This document shows positions 33,386 through 43,777 of a stretch of DNA of 64,000 bases, one piece after another. Position 1 is the first letter of the stretch. The number at the start of each line of letters is the position of its first letter. A model generated the notes under the pieces. It worked only from the letters and a program-made list of their open reading frames with translations, was not told the origin of the DNA and did no database searches. The stretch comes from Tetmemena sp. SeJ-2015. Its lineage: Eukaryota; Ciliophora; Spirotrichea; Sporadotrichida; Oxytrichidae. The position numbers and the translations under genes are program-made. The stretch covers positions 302,666-366,665 of the forward strand of contig JAJKFJ010022828.1 of assembly GCA_027382625.1 (NCBI GenBank), read 5' to 3'.

Positions 33386-34559
33386 CCCTTTACCCCGGGT
33401 TTCCCGACGCGGGCGAAAAACCCTTTGGGCGACCGTCTGGGCGCGGGCCCTTTTGGGGGGGCTTTAAATCCCCGGTTCCCCGGGCGTGGCTTCGCAGGCG
33501 TCGGGGGGCCCGCGAGCAGGCCGAAGGGCTGGAAAAACCTGTTCCCGATGGGATTTTCGGTATGGGCTGGGCCCAGGTGGGGCCCAAATATTTTAACCCC
33601 AAGCGCCGGAAACCGCAGGCCGGGGAGGCCCGGGGTTGGAGGGGGGGCCGGCGCTGGTACCATTTGAACCCCCCCTTTCTGCCTGCGGGTCGCGGCCTGG
33701 CGGGGGGCGCGCCCGGTTCCGACCATCCATTACGTCGCGCCCCCGGTCTGGGCTTGGGGGCCCAACGGGCCGGAAGGGGGGGCGCCCCTCGACCATGTTC
33801 TTTGGGGCTGCTCCCTTCGAGCCGCCCTTTATGACCGAAGCGGGGATGACCCACGGGGCCCGGTGGTGGCCGAGCCCGGGGGGGGGCCCCCCCGGCCCCC
33901 GGGGCCCCCAAAAGCCGGGGGAATTTTGGGTGGGGCCCCCCGGGCGTTGCCCCTGCCCGGGTCGCGCCGGTCCGAGATCGGGCGGGGTTTCTGGCACCCT
34001 TTGGCAGCGCGCTGCATCGCGTGGCCGCGCGCCATGCCGGGCTGCGGGCCCCTTTCCCCCCGCGCCACTGGCCGCCGAGGTCAGCGCCGCGACGCAGGAC
34101 TGGCCGGGCAGGCCGGTGATCCTGACCGCGCCCGATGTCGATACCCGGACAGCCGCCTTCGCGGCGGCGGATGCGGCGCTGGCGGCGTCGGGCACGGTCA
34201 GTCTGGAACTGGCGGCGCAATCCTGCCCCATGGTCATCGCCTATGACATGGCGCCCGTCACGCTCTGGCTGATGCGGCGCATGGTGCGGGTGGATACGGT
34301 GACGCTGGTCAATCTGGTTTCAGAAACCCGCCATATACCGGAATTCATCGGGCGCGACTGCACGCCGGAAAAGATCGCCCCGGCGCTGATGGCGCTGCTG
34401 GAGCAGGGGCCGGGGGCGCAGGCGGCGGCGATGGGTGTGACCATGGACCGGTTGGGCCGGGGCGGTGAACCGCCGGGGCTGCGGGCCGCGCGCTCGGTCC
34501 TGGCGGCGCTGGCGCGGGCGGCAAGACTGGCGCTATTGCGGCGGGCTGACTGGCCCTAA
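33386..34559 (+). CDS. lpxB: Lipid-A-disaccharide synthase LpxB (5' half degraded)
   Basis: GT19 glycosyltransferase joining lipid X and UDP-diacylglucosamine. Fragments of the N-terminal domain appear at 33420-33440 (GDRLGA), 33535-33560 (KNLFPMG, the LFPM motif), 33720-33760 (TIHYVAPPVWAW-like across slips) and 33800 (LLPFEPPFMTEAGMT). From 34080 it reads cleanly: AAEVSAATQDWPGRPVIL, AAFAAADAALAASGTVSLEL (donor site), CPMVIAYDMAPVTLWLMRRM and TLVNLVSETRHIPEFIGRDC. Stop TAA 34557-34559. It is last of the lpx group. Confidence 0.87.
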
Positions 34560-34615
34560 GCCTTGGTCCGGCGCGGCGCTAGAAGCGAGCAAAAGACGGA
34601 TCAAGGAGCGACGCC

Positions 34616-36296
34616 ATGAAGATGACCACCGAAGAAGCCTTCATCAAGGTCCTGCAGATGCACGGGATCGAGCATGTCTTTGGCATCATCGGGTCGGCCT
34701 TCATGCCGATTTCGGACCTGTTTCCGCGGGCGGGGATCATGTTCTGGGACTGCGCGCATGAAGGGTCGGGCGGCATGATGGCGGACGGCTATACCCGCGC
34801 CTCGGGCAAGATGAGCATGATGATCGCGCAGAACGGGCCGGGGATCACCAACTTTGTCACGGCGGTAAAGACGGCCTATTGGAACCATACGCCGCTGCTT
34901 CTGGTCACTCCGCAGGCGGCGAACAAGACCATCGGGATGGGCGGCTTCCAAGAGGTCGAGCAGATGGCGCTGTTCAAGGATATGGTCGGATATCAGGAAG
35001 AGGTGCGAGATCCCAGCCGCATGGCCGAGGTGCTGAACCGGGTGATCATCAATGCCCGCCCGCCAGCCCCCCGGGCGCAGACACGTCCCGCGCGATTTCT
35101 TCACCAGGTCATCGACATCGCCCTGCCGCGCACGTGGAATTCGAACCCCCCGCCGGGGGCGCCGATGCGCTGGGGGGGCGGCGGCTGCTGTCCCCCAAAA
35201 AACCCCGGTATCTGAAGGGCGGGGGGGTTCGGGGGGCCCCCCGGGCCCAGCATGGGGGGCCCGAGGGGGCGGGACGCCGGTTTGCGTGGGCTACCAGCAC
35301 AATGACGCCTTTCCCCCCGGCCCCGCCCCCCGCTGTTCGCGGGCCGGGGAAACGGACGGCCCGATGGAGTGATCCCCAAAGGCCGAGGGGGGCGGCCCGG
35401 ACGGGGCTCAACCGTTCTCGCCCCTGCCGGCTATGGGGTGGGTATTTGGGCCCCCGGGCGTATCCCGGTCGAAACAACCCCAACCGGATCGGGCTGACCA
35501 AGCGGGTCTCGGTCGGGATCGTGGGCGACGCGAAAAAGGTTGCGGGGTTTGCGGGTTTCGGCACGCCCGGGGATGCCCCGGGCGGCGGATTTTGCCGGAA
35601 AAACCGTGGGCGCAGGAATTTTCGCCCTGGACCCGAGAGGGCGATCCCGGGGACACTGGAACAACGCGCCGGGCGCAAGCCGGGTGGGTGGCCCCCCATG
35701 GCTGGCGCGCATCCACGCCTGCGAAAAGGGGGATCATCTCGTCCCACATCGGGAACAATTTTCGCCCTCGGCAAAGCCTATCCCCTTAGACGGGCCGGAA
35801 AAACCTTGCCCGGGCCCTTTTGGGGGTTGCGGCTATGGCCTGCCTCGTGCGGCCCAAGATCGGGGTGTCCCGGGTGTGCCGGGCTGGGCTTTTTCCGCGG
35901 ACGGGGCCCTTTGGCATCGCGGTCACGGAAATGACGGCGATCGGCCGCAAGGGAAAGGCCCCCGTGACGCAGATCGTCTTCCGCAACTACCAATGGGGCG
36001 CGGAAAAGCGCAACTCGACCCTGTGGTATGACGACAATTTCGTTGGCACCGAGCTGGACACCGAGGTCTCCTATGCCGGGATCGCGCGGGCCTGCGGCCT
36101 CCCAGGGGGGGTTGGCGCGGCCCATGGACGAATTGCGCGACCGCTGGCCAAGGCCGGGCCCAGATAAACATCGCCCCCTCTTCGAGGGCTAAATAAACCC
36201 AGGAATTGGGAAACCCTTCCGCCGCGGGGCGATGAAGAACCCGGTCGAGGTTGCTGGAAATCTCTGCCGTTTGACATGCGTCCCAAGCGGGGGGGG
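34616..36296 (+). CDS. xsc: Sulfoacetaldehyde acetyltransferase Xsc (middle degraded)
   Basis: ThDP enzyme cleaving sulfoacetaldehyde with phosphate to acetyl phosphate plus sulfite, the key desulfonation step of taurine degradation. ATG 34616 follows AAGGAG. Residues 1-145 are clean and Xsc-like: KMTTEEAFIKVLQMHGIEHV, GIIGSAFMPISDLFPRAGIM, HEGSGGMMADGYTRASGKM, FQEVEQMALFKDMVGYQEEV. From 35050 the frame shifts repeatedly, but VCVGYQ(H)NDAF, NRIGLTKRVSVGIVGDAKKV and IGNNF are readable. The C-terminus is VFRNYQWGAEKRNSTLWYDD, NFVGTELDTEVSYAGIA and PFRRGAMKNPVEVAG. No pta gene is adjacent. Confidence 0.9.
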
Positions 36297-36298
36297 AA

Positions 36299-37444
36299 AT
36301 GGCCTATGACCTCCCCAAATCGCCCGGGGCGGGTTCGTGGGCCGGGCCCCACGGCGTTTTGCCGCCCCCGGCCGGGGGGGGGGTCGTCGCTTCTGGCCCG
36401 GGGAGGCCGAGGCGTTTTGGGCGCCTCGGTCCGCAATTTGGGCTTCGTCCCCCGTGAGGGGGCCAGCAATCCGGCGATTGCTGGAAGCGCGCGATGCGGT
36501 CGCGCGATGCCCTTGGGCCGGGTGCGCCTTTGGCGGGCATCCCCATCGAAACATGCGGGGCACCTGGTTCCCCGGGCCCCCGGGCCCCCAGGCCCATCGG
36601 TTTCTTTGAGGCGTTTCCCCGGGGACCGGGGATGGGGGGCGGAAATTTTGGCCCCTTTTGTCGGCGGCAGAGGGTGAAGGCGGGCATGGGGCGATCCCCG
36701 GGGGCGTGATTGGCAAGGCGCGCTGTGGTCGCCGCATGAACGCCGGGTCGAAAGCCGCCATGCCATTCCGAAGCTTGCCGCCTGGCTTTTAGGCCCGGGG
36801 GTAGAGATCCCGCCGCACGCTGGTCCCAAGGCCCCCAAACCGGGCCCGGGGGGTAACGACCCGGGGGGGTGATCGAGGCCGGGAAAGCGTCGTGGGGCGG
36901 CCCCGGCCCAGAACCCGCCAAAGCTCTTTCCCGAAAATTTATCGACCCGTTGGGCCCTCACCCCTTCCGCCCTTCACATTTTTGAAAATCACGCCGGAAG
37001 GGCGGGTTCCCCGCCGGGGCCGATCAAATTTTGGATCAGTCCGGATCCGCCATCCGGGTGGTCGGGGCCCGCCCCAGGCGGCGGCGCTGAAGGCCCCGCC
37101 CGCAGGCCCCAACAGAAGGACTGGGTGGGAAAGGGGCATCCCTTTTGATCGCCGTGCAGGGGGGGGATGGGGGCTGATCATCGGGACAGCATCATTCGAA
37201 TGGTCGCCGTCGCTTCCGGGGCGGCGGGTGGACGATCTGATCCTCAGAGATGCAGAACGTTGTTGCGCTGCCGGGGGCGGTGGTCCGCCGAACGCTGGAC
37301 CGGCACCTATGCCAGCCTGCGACCGGCTGGTGATCGCCGAGGATGTGGCCGAGGGGTGACGCTGGGTGGATGTCCTCCGGACCGGCGCTTCGACCAGTTT
37401 TCGCCATGCGAGGAAACGATTGGAAGCAAGGGGGGAAAGCCTGA
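36299..37444 (+). CDS. FAD-dependent amine oxidoreductase, phosphonate-locus type (degraded)
   Basis: DAO-fold flavoprotein resembling the clade found beside phosphonatase genes (TIGR03364 type). The sequence is poor. An N-terminal MAYDL is followed by a Gly/Val-rich patch where the FAD GxGxxG should be, then SVRNLGFVPREGASN (compare the clade's GAS.RNFGFV segment) at about 36425. MRSRDALG and IPIETCGTW follow at about 36490-36570, FEAFPRGPGMGG, and a C-terminal VDDLILRDAERC, AERWTGTYASLR and DRLVIAEDVAEG (37210-37350). The stop overlaps the phnX start (TGATG). Some relatives oxidise N-methyl-2-aminoethylphosphonate to phosphonoacetaldehyde, which would feed PhnX; the substrate here is inferred. 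Confidence 0.6.
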
Positions 37445-38201
37445 TGGGCCTCTGAAAGCAGCGTCTTCGACTGGGCGGGACGGTGATCGCCTGGCTCGCG
37501 TGCGCGATGGGGGTGTTTTCGGTCAGGCTTTCCAGAGCTTGGCGTCGAGATCACATCGGCAGGGGCGCGGCGGATGGGATAGGCCAAGCGGACCATATGC
37601 AAGACAGCTGAGCCCAGCCGCGATATCGTCCGTCGATTGGCAAAAGCGAAGGGGCCGGTGAGGCGGGCCATCGACCCGGGTCTATGAGGTTCTTCGTGCC
37701 GATGAATGTACGAGGCGTCACGTTTTTTGCGAGATGATCCATGGCGCGCCCGGCGATCGAGTGTGCGGATGCGGGGCGCATGAAGATGTTCGAACACGCT
37801 ACACCGTGAAATCATGAGCCGCGTGCTGCCCGAGGCGGCAGCGGCAGGGTTACGTGCGGACATCTGGTCTGTGCGGGCGATCTGGCGAGGGCGGCCTCGG
37901 CTGATGATGTAATCGACTTCCTGGACTGGCGTCTGGGCGCCACTGCGGTCGTCAGTCGATGATTACTAGAGGTCGGATTGCCGAGGGCTGATGCGGGCCT
38001 GGATGTGGCGTCGCCCTGACGGCAATGCTTGCAATTCGCCGAGGAACCGGCCCTGCCACCCGGGAGTTTGCCCGCAAGCGCGCGGTGGCGGTGGCAAAGC
38101 TGGTCGCCAGCGGCGCGCATTACGTCATCGATACCGTGGCCGAGATCGACCCGGTGATCGACGCCATCGAAGGGCGTCTGGCGCGGGGCGAACGGCCTTG
38201 A
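37444..38201 (+). CDS. phnX: Phosphonoacetaldehyde hydrolase PhnX (frame slips)
   Basis: HAD-family phosphonatase splitting phosphonoacetaldehyde into acetaldehyde and phosphate. From ATG 37444 the nucleophile motif reads VFDWAGTVID after a slip (about 37466-37495). Then GVFGQAFQS, LGVEITSAGARRMG (the cap-domain region that usually supplies the Schiff-base Lys), and EIMSRVLPEAAAAG (about 37810) and VCAGDLA. It ends KRAVAVAKLVASGAHYVID, TVAEIDPVIDAIEGRLARGE, stop TGA 38199-38201. At least eight slips occur in the first 600 bases. The tail is diagnostic of PhnX. Its stop overlaps the exporter start. Confidence 0.78.
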
Positions 38202-38950
38202 CCCTGCCTTTCGATCTGTCGACCGGGGCGGCGATCTGGATGGCGGTGGCGATCTTTGTCGCCGCCTATATCCGTGGCTATTCCGGCTTTGGCTATTCGG
38301 CGCTGGTGATCGCGGCATCGTCGCTTGTGATGAACCCGCTGCATATGGTCGCCGTGGTGGTGATCCTTGAATCCGCCATGTCCTTGCAGGCGTGGCGGGG
38401 GGTGGGGCATGACGTTGATTGGCGGCGGGTCTGGTTCCTGATGGCGGGGGCGGCAATCGGTTTGCCGCTGGGCCTGTGGGCGCTGACGGGGATATCCGAG
38501 GATGCCGCGCGGGCGGTCATTTCGGGCTATGTGCTGGTGATGTGTCTTGTCTTGCTGGCAGGCTGGCAGTTGCGCGGCGAATGGCGGGGCGGAAGCAATT
38601 TCGCGGCTGGCATCGTCTCGGGTCTTGCCAATGCGCCGGGGATGGGGGGCTTGCCGATTGCGGCGTTCTTTGCGGCGCAGGCGATACCGGCCAATGTGTT
38701 CCGTGCCACGCTGATCGCCTATTTCCCGCTGCTCGACCTGTATTCCGCGCCGCTTTACTGGTGGCACGGGCTGGTGAGTTGGGACACGATCCATGCGTCA
38801 CTGATCGCGCTTCCGCTGACGTTCCTTGGCAATTGGCTGGGGGGGCGGCATTTCTTTGGGACCGACCCTAAGGATTTCCGTCGCTTCGCGATCCTGCTTC
38901 GGGCCCGGGGGGTTTTGGGGTTTGCGCGGGGGGTTGGGCAAGGCCCTAAT
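38198..38950 (+). CDS. tauE: TauE/SafE-family anion exporter
   Basis: Polytopic membrane protein of the sulfite/organosulfonate exporter family, about 250 residues and eight predicted helices. TTG 38198 overlaps the phnX stop (TTGA), so the two are translationally coupled. Helices include AAIWMAVAIFVAAYIRGYSG, ALVIAASSLVMNPLHMVAVV, VWFLMAGAAIGLPLGLWAL and VISGYVLVMCLVLLAGW. The conserved second-half motif is FAAGIVSGLANAPGMGGLPI, followed by NVFRATLIAYFPLLDLY and ALPLTFLGNWLGGR. It ends near 38950 in a homopolymer-rich tract. In this position it would export the sulfite released by Xsc. Confidence 0.85.
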
Positions 38951-39189
38951 CTGAAAGGACCCCGGAAAAAAAAAAAAAAAGGGACGCTGCCCGGGGGGGT
39001 TTTTGTGTGGCCCTCGGGCCACCCGGGCAAGGATTTTTTTTTTGGTCTTGGGAGGGGGGGGGGCGTTTTTTCCCGGTTTTGGCCCCCCGGTTTTTTTTGG
39101 GGTGGAAAAACGGCCCGGGGTCAGAAACCCCGGTTTGGGTTCGGGAAAAAATTTCTTTTTTCCTTTCCGCCCAAAAAGAGGCCCAAAAA
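38951..39189 (+). other. Unreadable homopolymer tract between tauE and soeA
   Basis: Contains a run of 15 A (38966-38980), a run of 10 T at about 39034, 10 G at about 39054, and many other runs. Nothing coding can be supported. It likely represents a short intergenic gap plus the soeA start, distorted by base-calling errors. Confidence 0.5.
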
Positions 39190-42100
39190 CAGTTGGCAAG
39201 GGTGAGGGTGGCGGCAAAGCTGGGGGGCCCCGGAGGGGAGGGCGGGGGGGGGGGCCCAAACCCAAGGGGCCCCGGACGAAAGCGCCGGTTCGGACGAGGC
39301 CCGAAAGACCCCCTCCCCTACATGGGGCGCCTCCCGCGGGCGGGATCAACGTGCACCTGACCTAAAAGGAAAAAGGGGTAAGGCCTATATCAAAGGGCAA
39401 ACCGCGGACCATCCGGTAACAAGGGGGGGGCTTTGGCCCCCAAGGGGGGGCCTCCCCCCCCCCCCCATCCAAGGGGGCAGGTTTAAACGGGGCACCCGGT
39501 CGGGCCCCCTTTGGCAAACCCCCCCCTTTCCTCCCCGGCGGGGGTTCGGTTCCGCGGCGGGTCCGGAGCTTTTCGGGGGAGTTTTGGCTTGGGAAAAAGG
39601 GGGGAAAGGCGTTGGAGCGGCGGTTGTCGTGGCCTAAAAAAAAACCCCCTTGCGCGGGGAAAAGCCCCCCCAAAAAAAAGTTTTGGCCCTTTTTCACGGG
39701 GCCTTTTGATCAGGGGGGCCAAAAGGTTTCCCCGGGTTGGTGGGCCCCCGGGGGGGCAATTTGGCCACCGAATTCCCCCTTGCCCCCGGCGGGTTTTGGG
39801 GTGAACATGGCGGCGGGGGGGTTTTAAACCCTTTGGGGGGCTTCTGGGAATTGGGGCCGGGCCCGGATTGGGGCTTCCCCGAAGCTGTTCGTGATGTTCG
39901 GCGTGGCCGAGGACCATGACAGCAACCCGATCAAGATCGGGCTGGGCAAGCTGAAAGCGCGCGGGGCGCGGGTGATCGGGGTCAACCCGATCCGCACGGG
40001 CTATAATGCCGTGGCGGATGACTGGCTGGGGATCACGCCGGGGACGGACGGGTTGCTGATCCTGTCCTTGATCCATTGCCTGCTGGCGGCGGGGAAGATC
40101 GACCTCGACTATCTCGCGCGATGGACCAATGCGCCCTTGCTTGTGAACGGGGCCGAGGGGCCGGAGAAGGGGCTGATCCTCAAGAACGCGGAAAGCCAGC
40201 CCTTTGTGATCGAAAACCCCCGCACCGGGCCCTGGCCCCCGCCCCCGGGGATGGCAAAGGGGGGGAGCCGGATCTGGGAGGGGCCCAGGGATCTGGGCAA
40301 TCGGACGGTGTTTCCAGGGACCTGGGCCCAGGAATAAAATTTAAAACCGGACTATGGGCCCCCGAAAGGGGGGTGGCCGGCCTCTGGGGGCATTCGGGGC
40401 CCCCGGGATCCGGGCACTGGGGGGCAACTGGCGGCGGGGGCGGTCCCCCGGGGCCCCGTTCCGGCCCGCCCCGGGTGGATTTCCGGTGGAATGGGGCGCA
40501 TGGGGGCGATGGGAGGGGCCCCCCCATCGCCTTTCAAAGCCATTTTCGCGGGATTTTTCCCGGGGCCCTTCCCAAAGGCTTTCCCGACCGCCCGCGCGCT
40601 GCATCTGTTGCAGGTCTTCCTTGGCTCGGTCGAGGCACCGGGCGGCTATCGGCTCAAACCGCCCTATCCGAAACCTGTCGAGGCGCATCCGACACCACAT
40701 TTCGTGGCCGCCGCAGGCAAGCCGCTGTCGGGGCCGCATCTGGGATATGTCCGCTCGCCCGCCGACCTGTGCCTGAAGGACGATGGCAGCCCGGCGCGGA
40801 TCGACAAGGGGTTCTCCTGGGAGGCACCGCTTTCGGCGCATGGGTTGATGCATATGGTCATCCCCAATGCCCATGCGGGCGACCCCTACAAGGTCGACAC
40901 GCTGTTCCTTTACATGGCGAACATGTCGTGGAATTCCAGCATGAACTCCGCGCAGGTCATGGAGATGCTGACCGCGAAAGAGGGTGAGGACTACGTCATC
41001 CCACGCATCATCTATTCCGATGCCTATGCGTCAGAGATGGTGGCCTATGCCGATCTGATCTTGCCGGACACGACCTATCTGGAGCGGCATGATTGCATCT
41101 CGCTTCTGGATCGCCCGATCAGTGAACCGGACGCGGCGGGGGATGCGATCCGCTGGCCGGTGGTCGAGGCTGACCGCGATGTGCGGGGGTTCCAGTCGGT
41201 GCTGCTGGATCTGGGTGCAAGGCTGGGCCTGCCGGGCATGGTGAACGAGGATGGCAGCGCGAAATATCGCGACTATGCCGATTACATCGTGAACCACCAG
41301 CGCCGCCCCGGTGTGGGGCCGTTGATCGGCTTTCGTGGCGATGGCACGGCCGAGGGGCGGGGCGAGCCGAACCCCGAACAGATCGAGCGCTACATCGCCA
41401 ATGGCGCCTTCTATCAGGCGCATATCCCTGAAGGCGCGGGTTTCATGAAGCCCTGGAATGCCGCCTATCAGGATTGGGCGGTGGGGCTGGGCCTCTATGA
41501 CACGCCGCAGCCCTATCTGTTCTCGCTGTGGTCCGAACCCCTGCGCCGTTTCCAGCTTGCCGCCGAAGGCATCGGCCCGCGCCAGCCGCCCGAACATCTG
41601 CGCGCAAGGCTGAAACAGGCGATGTCGCCCTATCCGGTCTGGTATGCACCTCAGGGCGAGGCGGCGGGAGAGACCTATCCGATCCACGCCCTGACCCAAA
41701 GGCCGATGGACATGTATCATTCCTGGGGCAGCCAGAACGCGTGGTTGCGGCAGATCAGGGGGCGCAATGTCCTCTATCTGCCGGGACGGCGATCTGGCAG
41801 GGGCAGGGCTTCCACAAGGCGATTAGCCCGCGTCACCTCGCCCAATGGCGAGATCGTGGTGCCGGTGGCGCATATGGCGGCGCTAAACCCCGCAGACGGT
41901 CTGGACCTGGAATGCGATCGGCAAGCGCAAGGGGCCGGGGCGCTGGCGCCGGATGCGCCCGAGGCCAGGGAGGGCTTTTTGTTGAACCACCTGATTTCCA
42001 GGTCCTGCCGGGTGAGGGGCGGGTGTCGAACTGACCCGTCACCGGGCAGGCCGCTGGTTCGACCAAGAAGGTGCGGATCGAAAGGGTCGGGCCGCGGCGG

Positions 42101-42195
42101 GAATCTGCGCCGCAATTCCCGGTTCTGGGCGATCCGCCGCGGCCGGACGGGCGGTGAACTTCTTGCGGAAATTCGGGTTGGGGGGCGGCAGATGA
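39190..42195 (+). CDS. soeA: Sulfite dehydrogenase molybdopterin subunit SoeA (5' third degraded)
   Basis: Cytoplasmic Mo-bisMGD catalytic subunit of the SoeABC type (DMSO reductase superfamily), oxidising sulfite to sulfate. N-terminal traces are GINVHL and YIKG (about 39340-39390, where the Fe-S-binding YMCACRCGI region is expected) and CSVNMAAGG-like at about 39800. From 39885 it reads LFVMFGVAEDHDSNPIKIGL, VNPIRTGYNAVADDWLGITP. A corrupted patch (40210-40590) follows, then GLMHMVIPNAHAGDPYKVDT, YADLILPDTTYLERHDCISL, MDMYHSWGSQNAWLRQIRGR and VTSPNGEIVVPVAHMAAL. The stop overlaps soeB (ATGA). Close homologues cluster with xsc in marine Rhodobacterales, which supports sulfite as substrate. 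Confidence 0.83.
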
Positions 42196-42928
42196 CGCTA
42201 TTGCCGCAAGCGACCGGGAAGAAGCTGGGTCTGGTGATCGACCTTGACACCTGCGTCGGCTGTCATGCCTGCGTGACGGCTTGCAAGGGGTGGAACGACC
42301 GGATGGGGGGCAGGTGGCGGGCTGTCGGATCAGGATGCCTAGGGGCCAGGCCCTCGGGCACTTTCCTGAACCGGGTCCTTTCCCTATCAGGTCCAGGGGC
42401 GCAGGCCGGCCGCAGGTGTGACCTTTCCGCGCTCCTGCCTGCATTGCGAAGATGCGCCTTGCGTCACCGTCTGCCCCACGGGGGCAAGCTACAAACGGGC
42501 CGAGGACGGGATCGTGCTGGTGAACGAGGATGCCTGCATCGGCTGCGGTCTGTGCGCCTGGGCCTGCCCCTATGGCGCGCGGGAAATGGATGCCGACGGG
42601 GGTGATTTAAGAAATGCACGCTTTGCGTCGACCGCATCTATAACCAGACGCTGCCGGAAGAGGACCGCGAACCCGCCTGCGTGCGGACCTGTCCCACGGG
42701 GGCGCGGCATTTCGGCGATTTCGCGGACCCGGACAGCGCGGTCAGTCGCCTGTCGGCGGAACGCGGCGGTTATGCGCTGATGCCGGACTTAAAACCAAGC
42801 CGGTCAACCGCTATCTGCCGCCGCGCAAGAAGGGGCCGTCCGCCGATGCGCCGCTGGCCCCTTTGCTGGACATCAAGGCGACCGGTTTTGCCGGATGGCT
42901 GGACCGCGTGTTGGGGAAGATCGGATGA
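42192..42928 (+). CDS. soeB: Sulfite dehydrogenase Fe-S subunit SoeB (frame slips)
   Basis: Electron-transfer subunit with four [4Fe-4S] clusters, DmsB/PhsB type. ATG 42192: MTLLPQATGKKLGLVIDLDT, then cluster motifs CVGCHACVTACKGWN, a slip at 42310-42410, CLHCEDAPCVTVCPTGASY, CIGCGLCAWACPYGAR. After a slip at 42605, KKCTLC-type VDRIYNQTLPEEDREPACVR then TCPTGARHFGDFADP, and finally FAGWLDRVLGKIG. It passes electrons from SoeA to the membrane subunit. Start and stop overlap neighbours by ATGA, so soeABC is translationally coupled. Confidence 0.88.
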
Positions 42929-43777
42929 ATCCTGCACCTTCGGTGATCGTCTTTACCGTGCTGTCGGGTCTTGGCTTCGGCTTCCTTGCCCTGCTGGGGC
43001 TGGGCGGCCTGCCGGTTTCCGGCTGGGGCGCCTTTTTCTGCTGGGGGCTTGGCTACGGGCTGGCCGTGGTCGGGCTGCTGGCCTCGACCTTCCATCTGGG
43101 TCATCCCGAACGCGCCTGGCGCGCCTTTTCGCAATGGCGGTCAAGCTGGCTGTCGCGCGAGGGGGTAAGCTCGGTCCTGGCTTTGCTGGTTCTGGCGCCG
43201 ATGGCGCTGCCCAGACTGCTGGGCTGGGGAGGGGGTGGCTGGCGGGCTGGGGGCCGACGCTTGCGTTGCCCATCCTCTGCACCTCGATGATCAGCCTCGC
43301 ACGGGCCGCGCCTTGGACCCCGGCCTGGTCCCGGGCCCTGTGCTTGCCGGCACCGGGGGCGGCTTCTGGCGGTGCCCCTTTGCCCTGGGCCTATGGGCGT
43401 GCGCGCTTTGGCGCTGCTGTTGCTGGCGGGCTGGCGCGTGGGGGACGGCGCTTTCGCCAAAGCCGGGCAGACGATCGGCACGGCGACGGGGCTGGACCGG
43501 CTGGGCGAGGCCTCGGTGTTCGAACCCGCCCACACCGCCGGAAACTACCTGCTGCGCGAGATGATCCATGTCGTCGGGCGCAGGCATTCGCGGAAGCTGC
43601 GGATCATCGCCGTACTCTTCGCCTGCCTGATGCCCGCGCTGCTGCTGGGCTTTTGCCGGTGCATCTTTGGGGGCCCTGCTGGCCACGGCCGCGCACTTGA
43701 TCGGGGCCTTCGCCGCGCGCTGGCTGTTCTTTGCCGAGGCAGAGCATGTCGTGGGGCTGTATTACGGCAAACGCTAG
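42925..43777 (+). CDS. soeC: Sulfite dehydrogenase membrane anchor SoeC (frame slips)
   Basis: DmsC-like quinone-reducing membrane subunit with about eight helices. MNPAPSVIVFTVLSGLGFGF, LGYGLAVVGLLASTFHLGHP, the conserved WRAFSQWRSSWLSREG, a slip at about 43225-43300, then a frame change to ALALLLLAGWRVGDG, GEASVFEPAHTAGNYLLREM, FACLMPALLLGF, a slip at 43655, and AARWLFFAEAEHVVGLYYGK. The stop TAG at 43775-43777 overlaps the stop of the convergent hypE (CTAG shared). It completes the path sulfite to SoeA to SoeB to SoeC to quinone. Confidence 0.86.

Noticed and set aside
36299..37444. Phosphate acetyltransferase expected after xsc
   Set aside because: No Pta motif could be found in any frame; the readable pieces (SVRNLGFV, IPIETCGTW, AERWTGTYASL) fit a DAO-family flavoprotein.
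38966..39850. Poly-A, poly-T, poly-G and poly-C tracts as possible phase-variable or structural DNA
   Set aside because: They appear in several genes at once, coincide with loss of coding frame and are unlike the rest of the genome; most likely base-calling artefacts.
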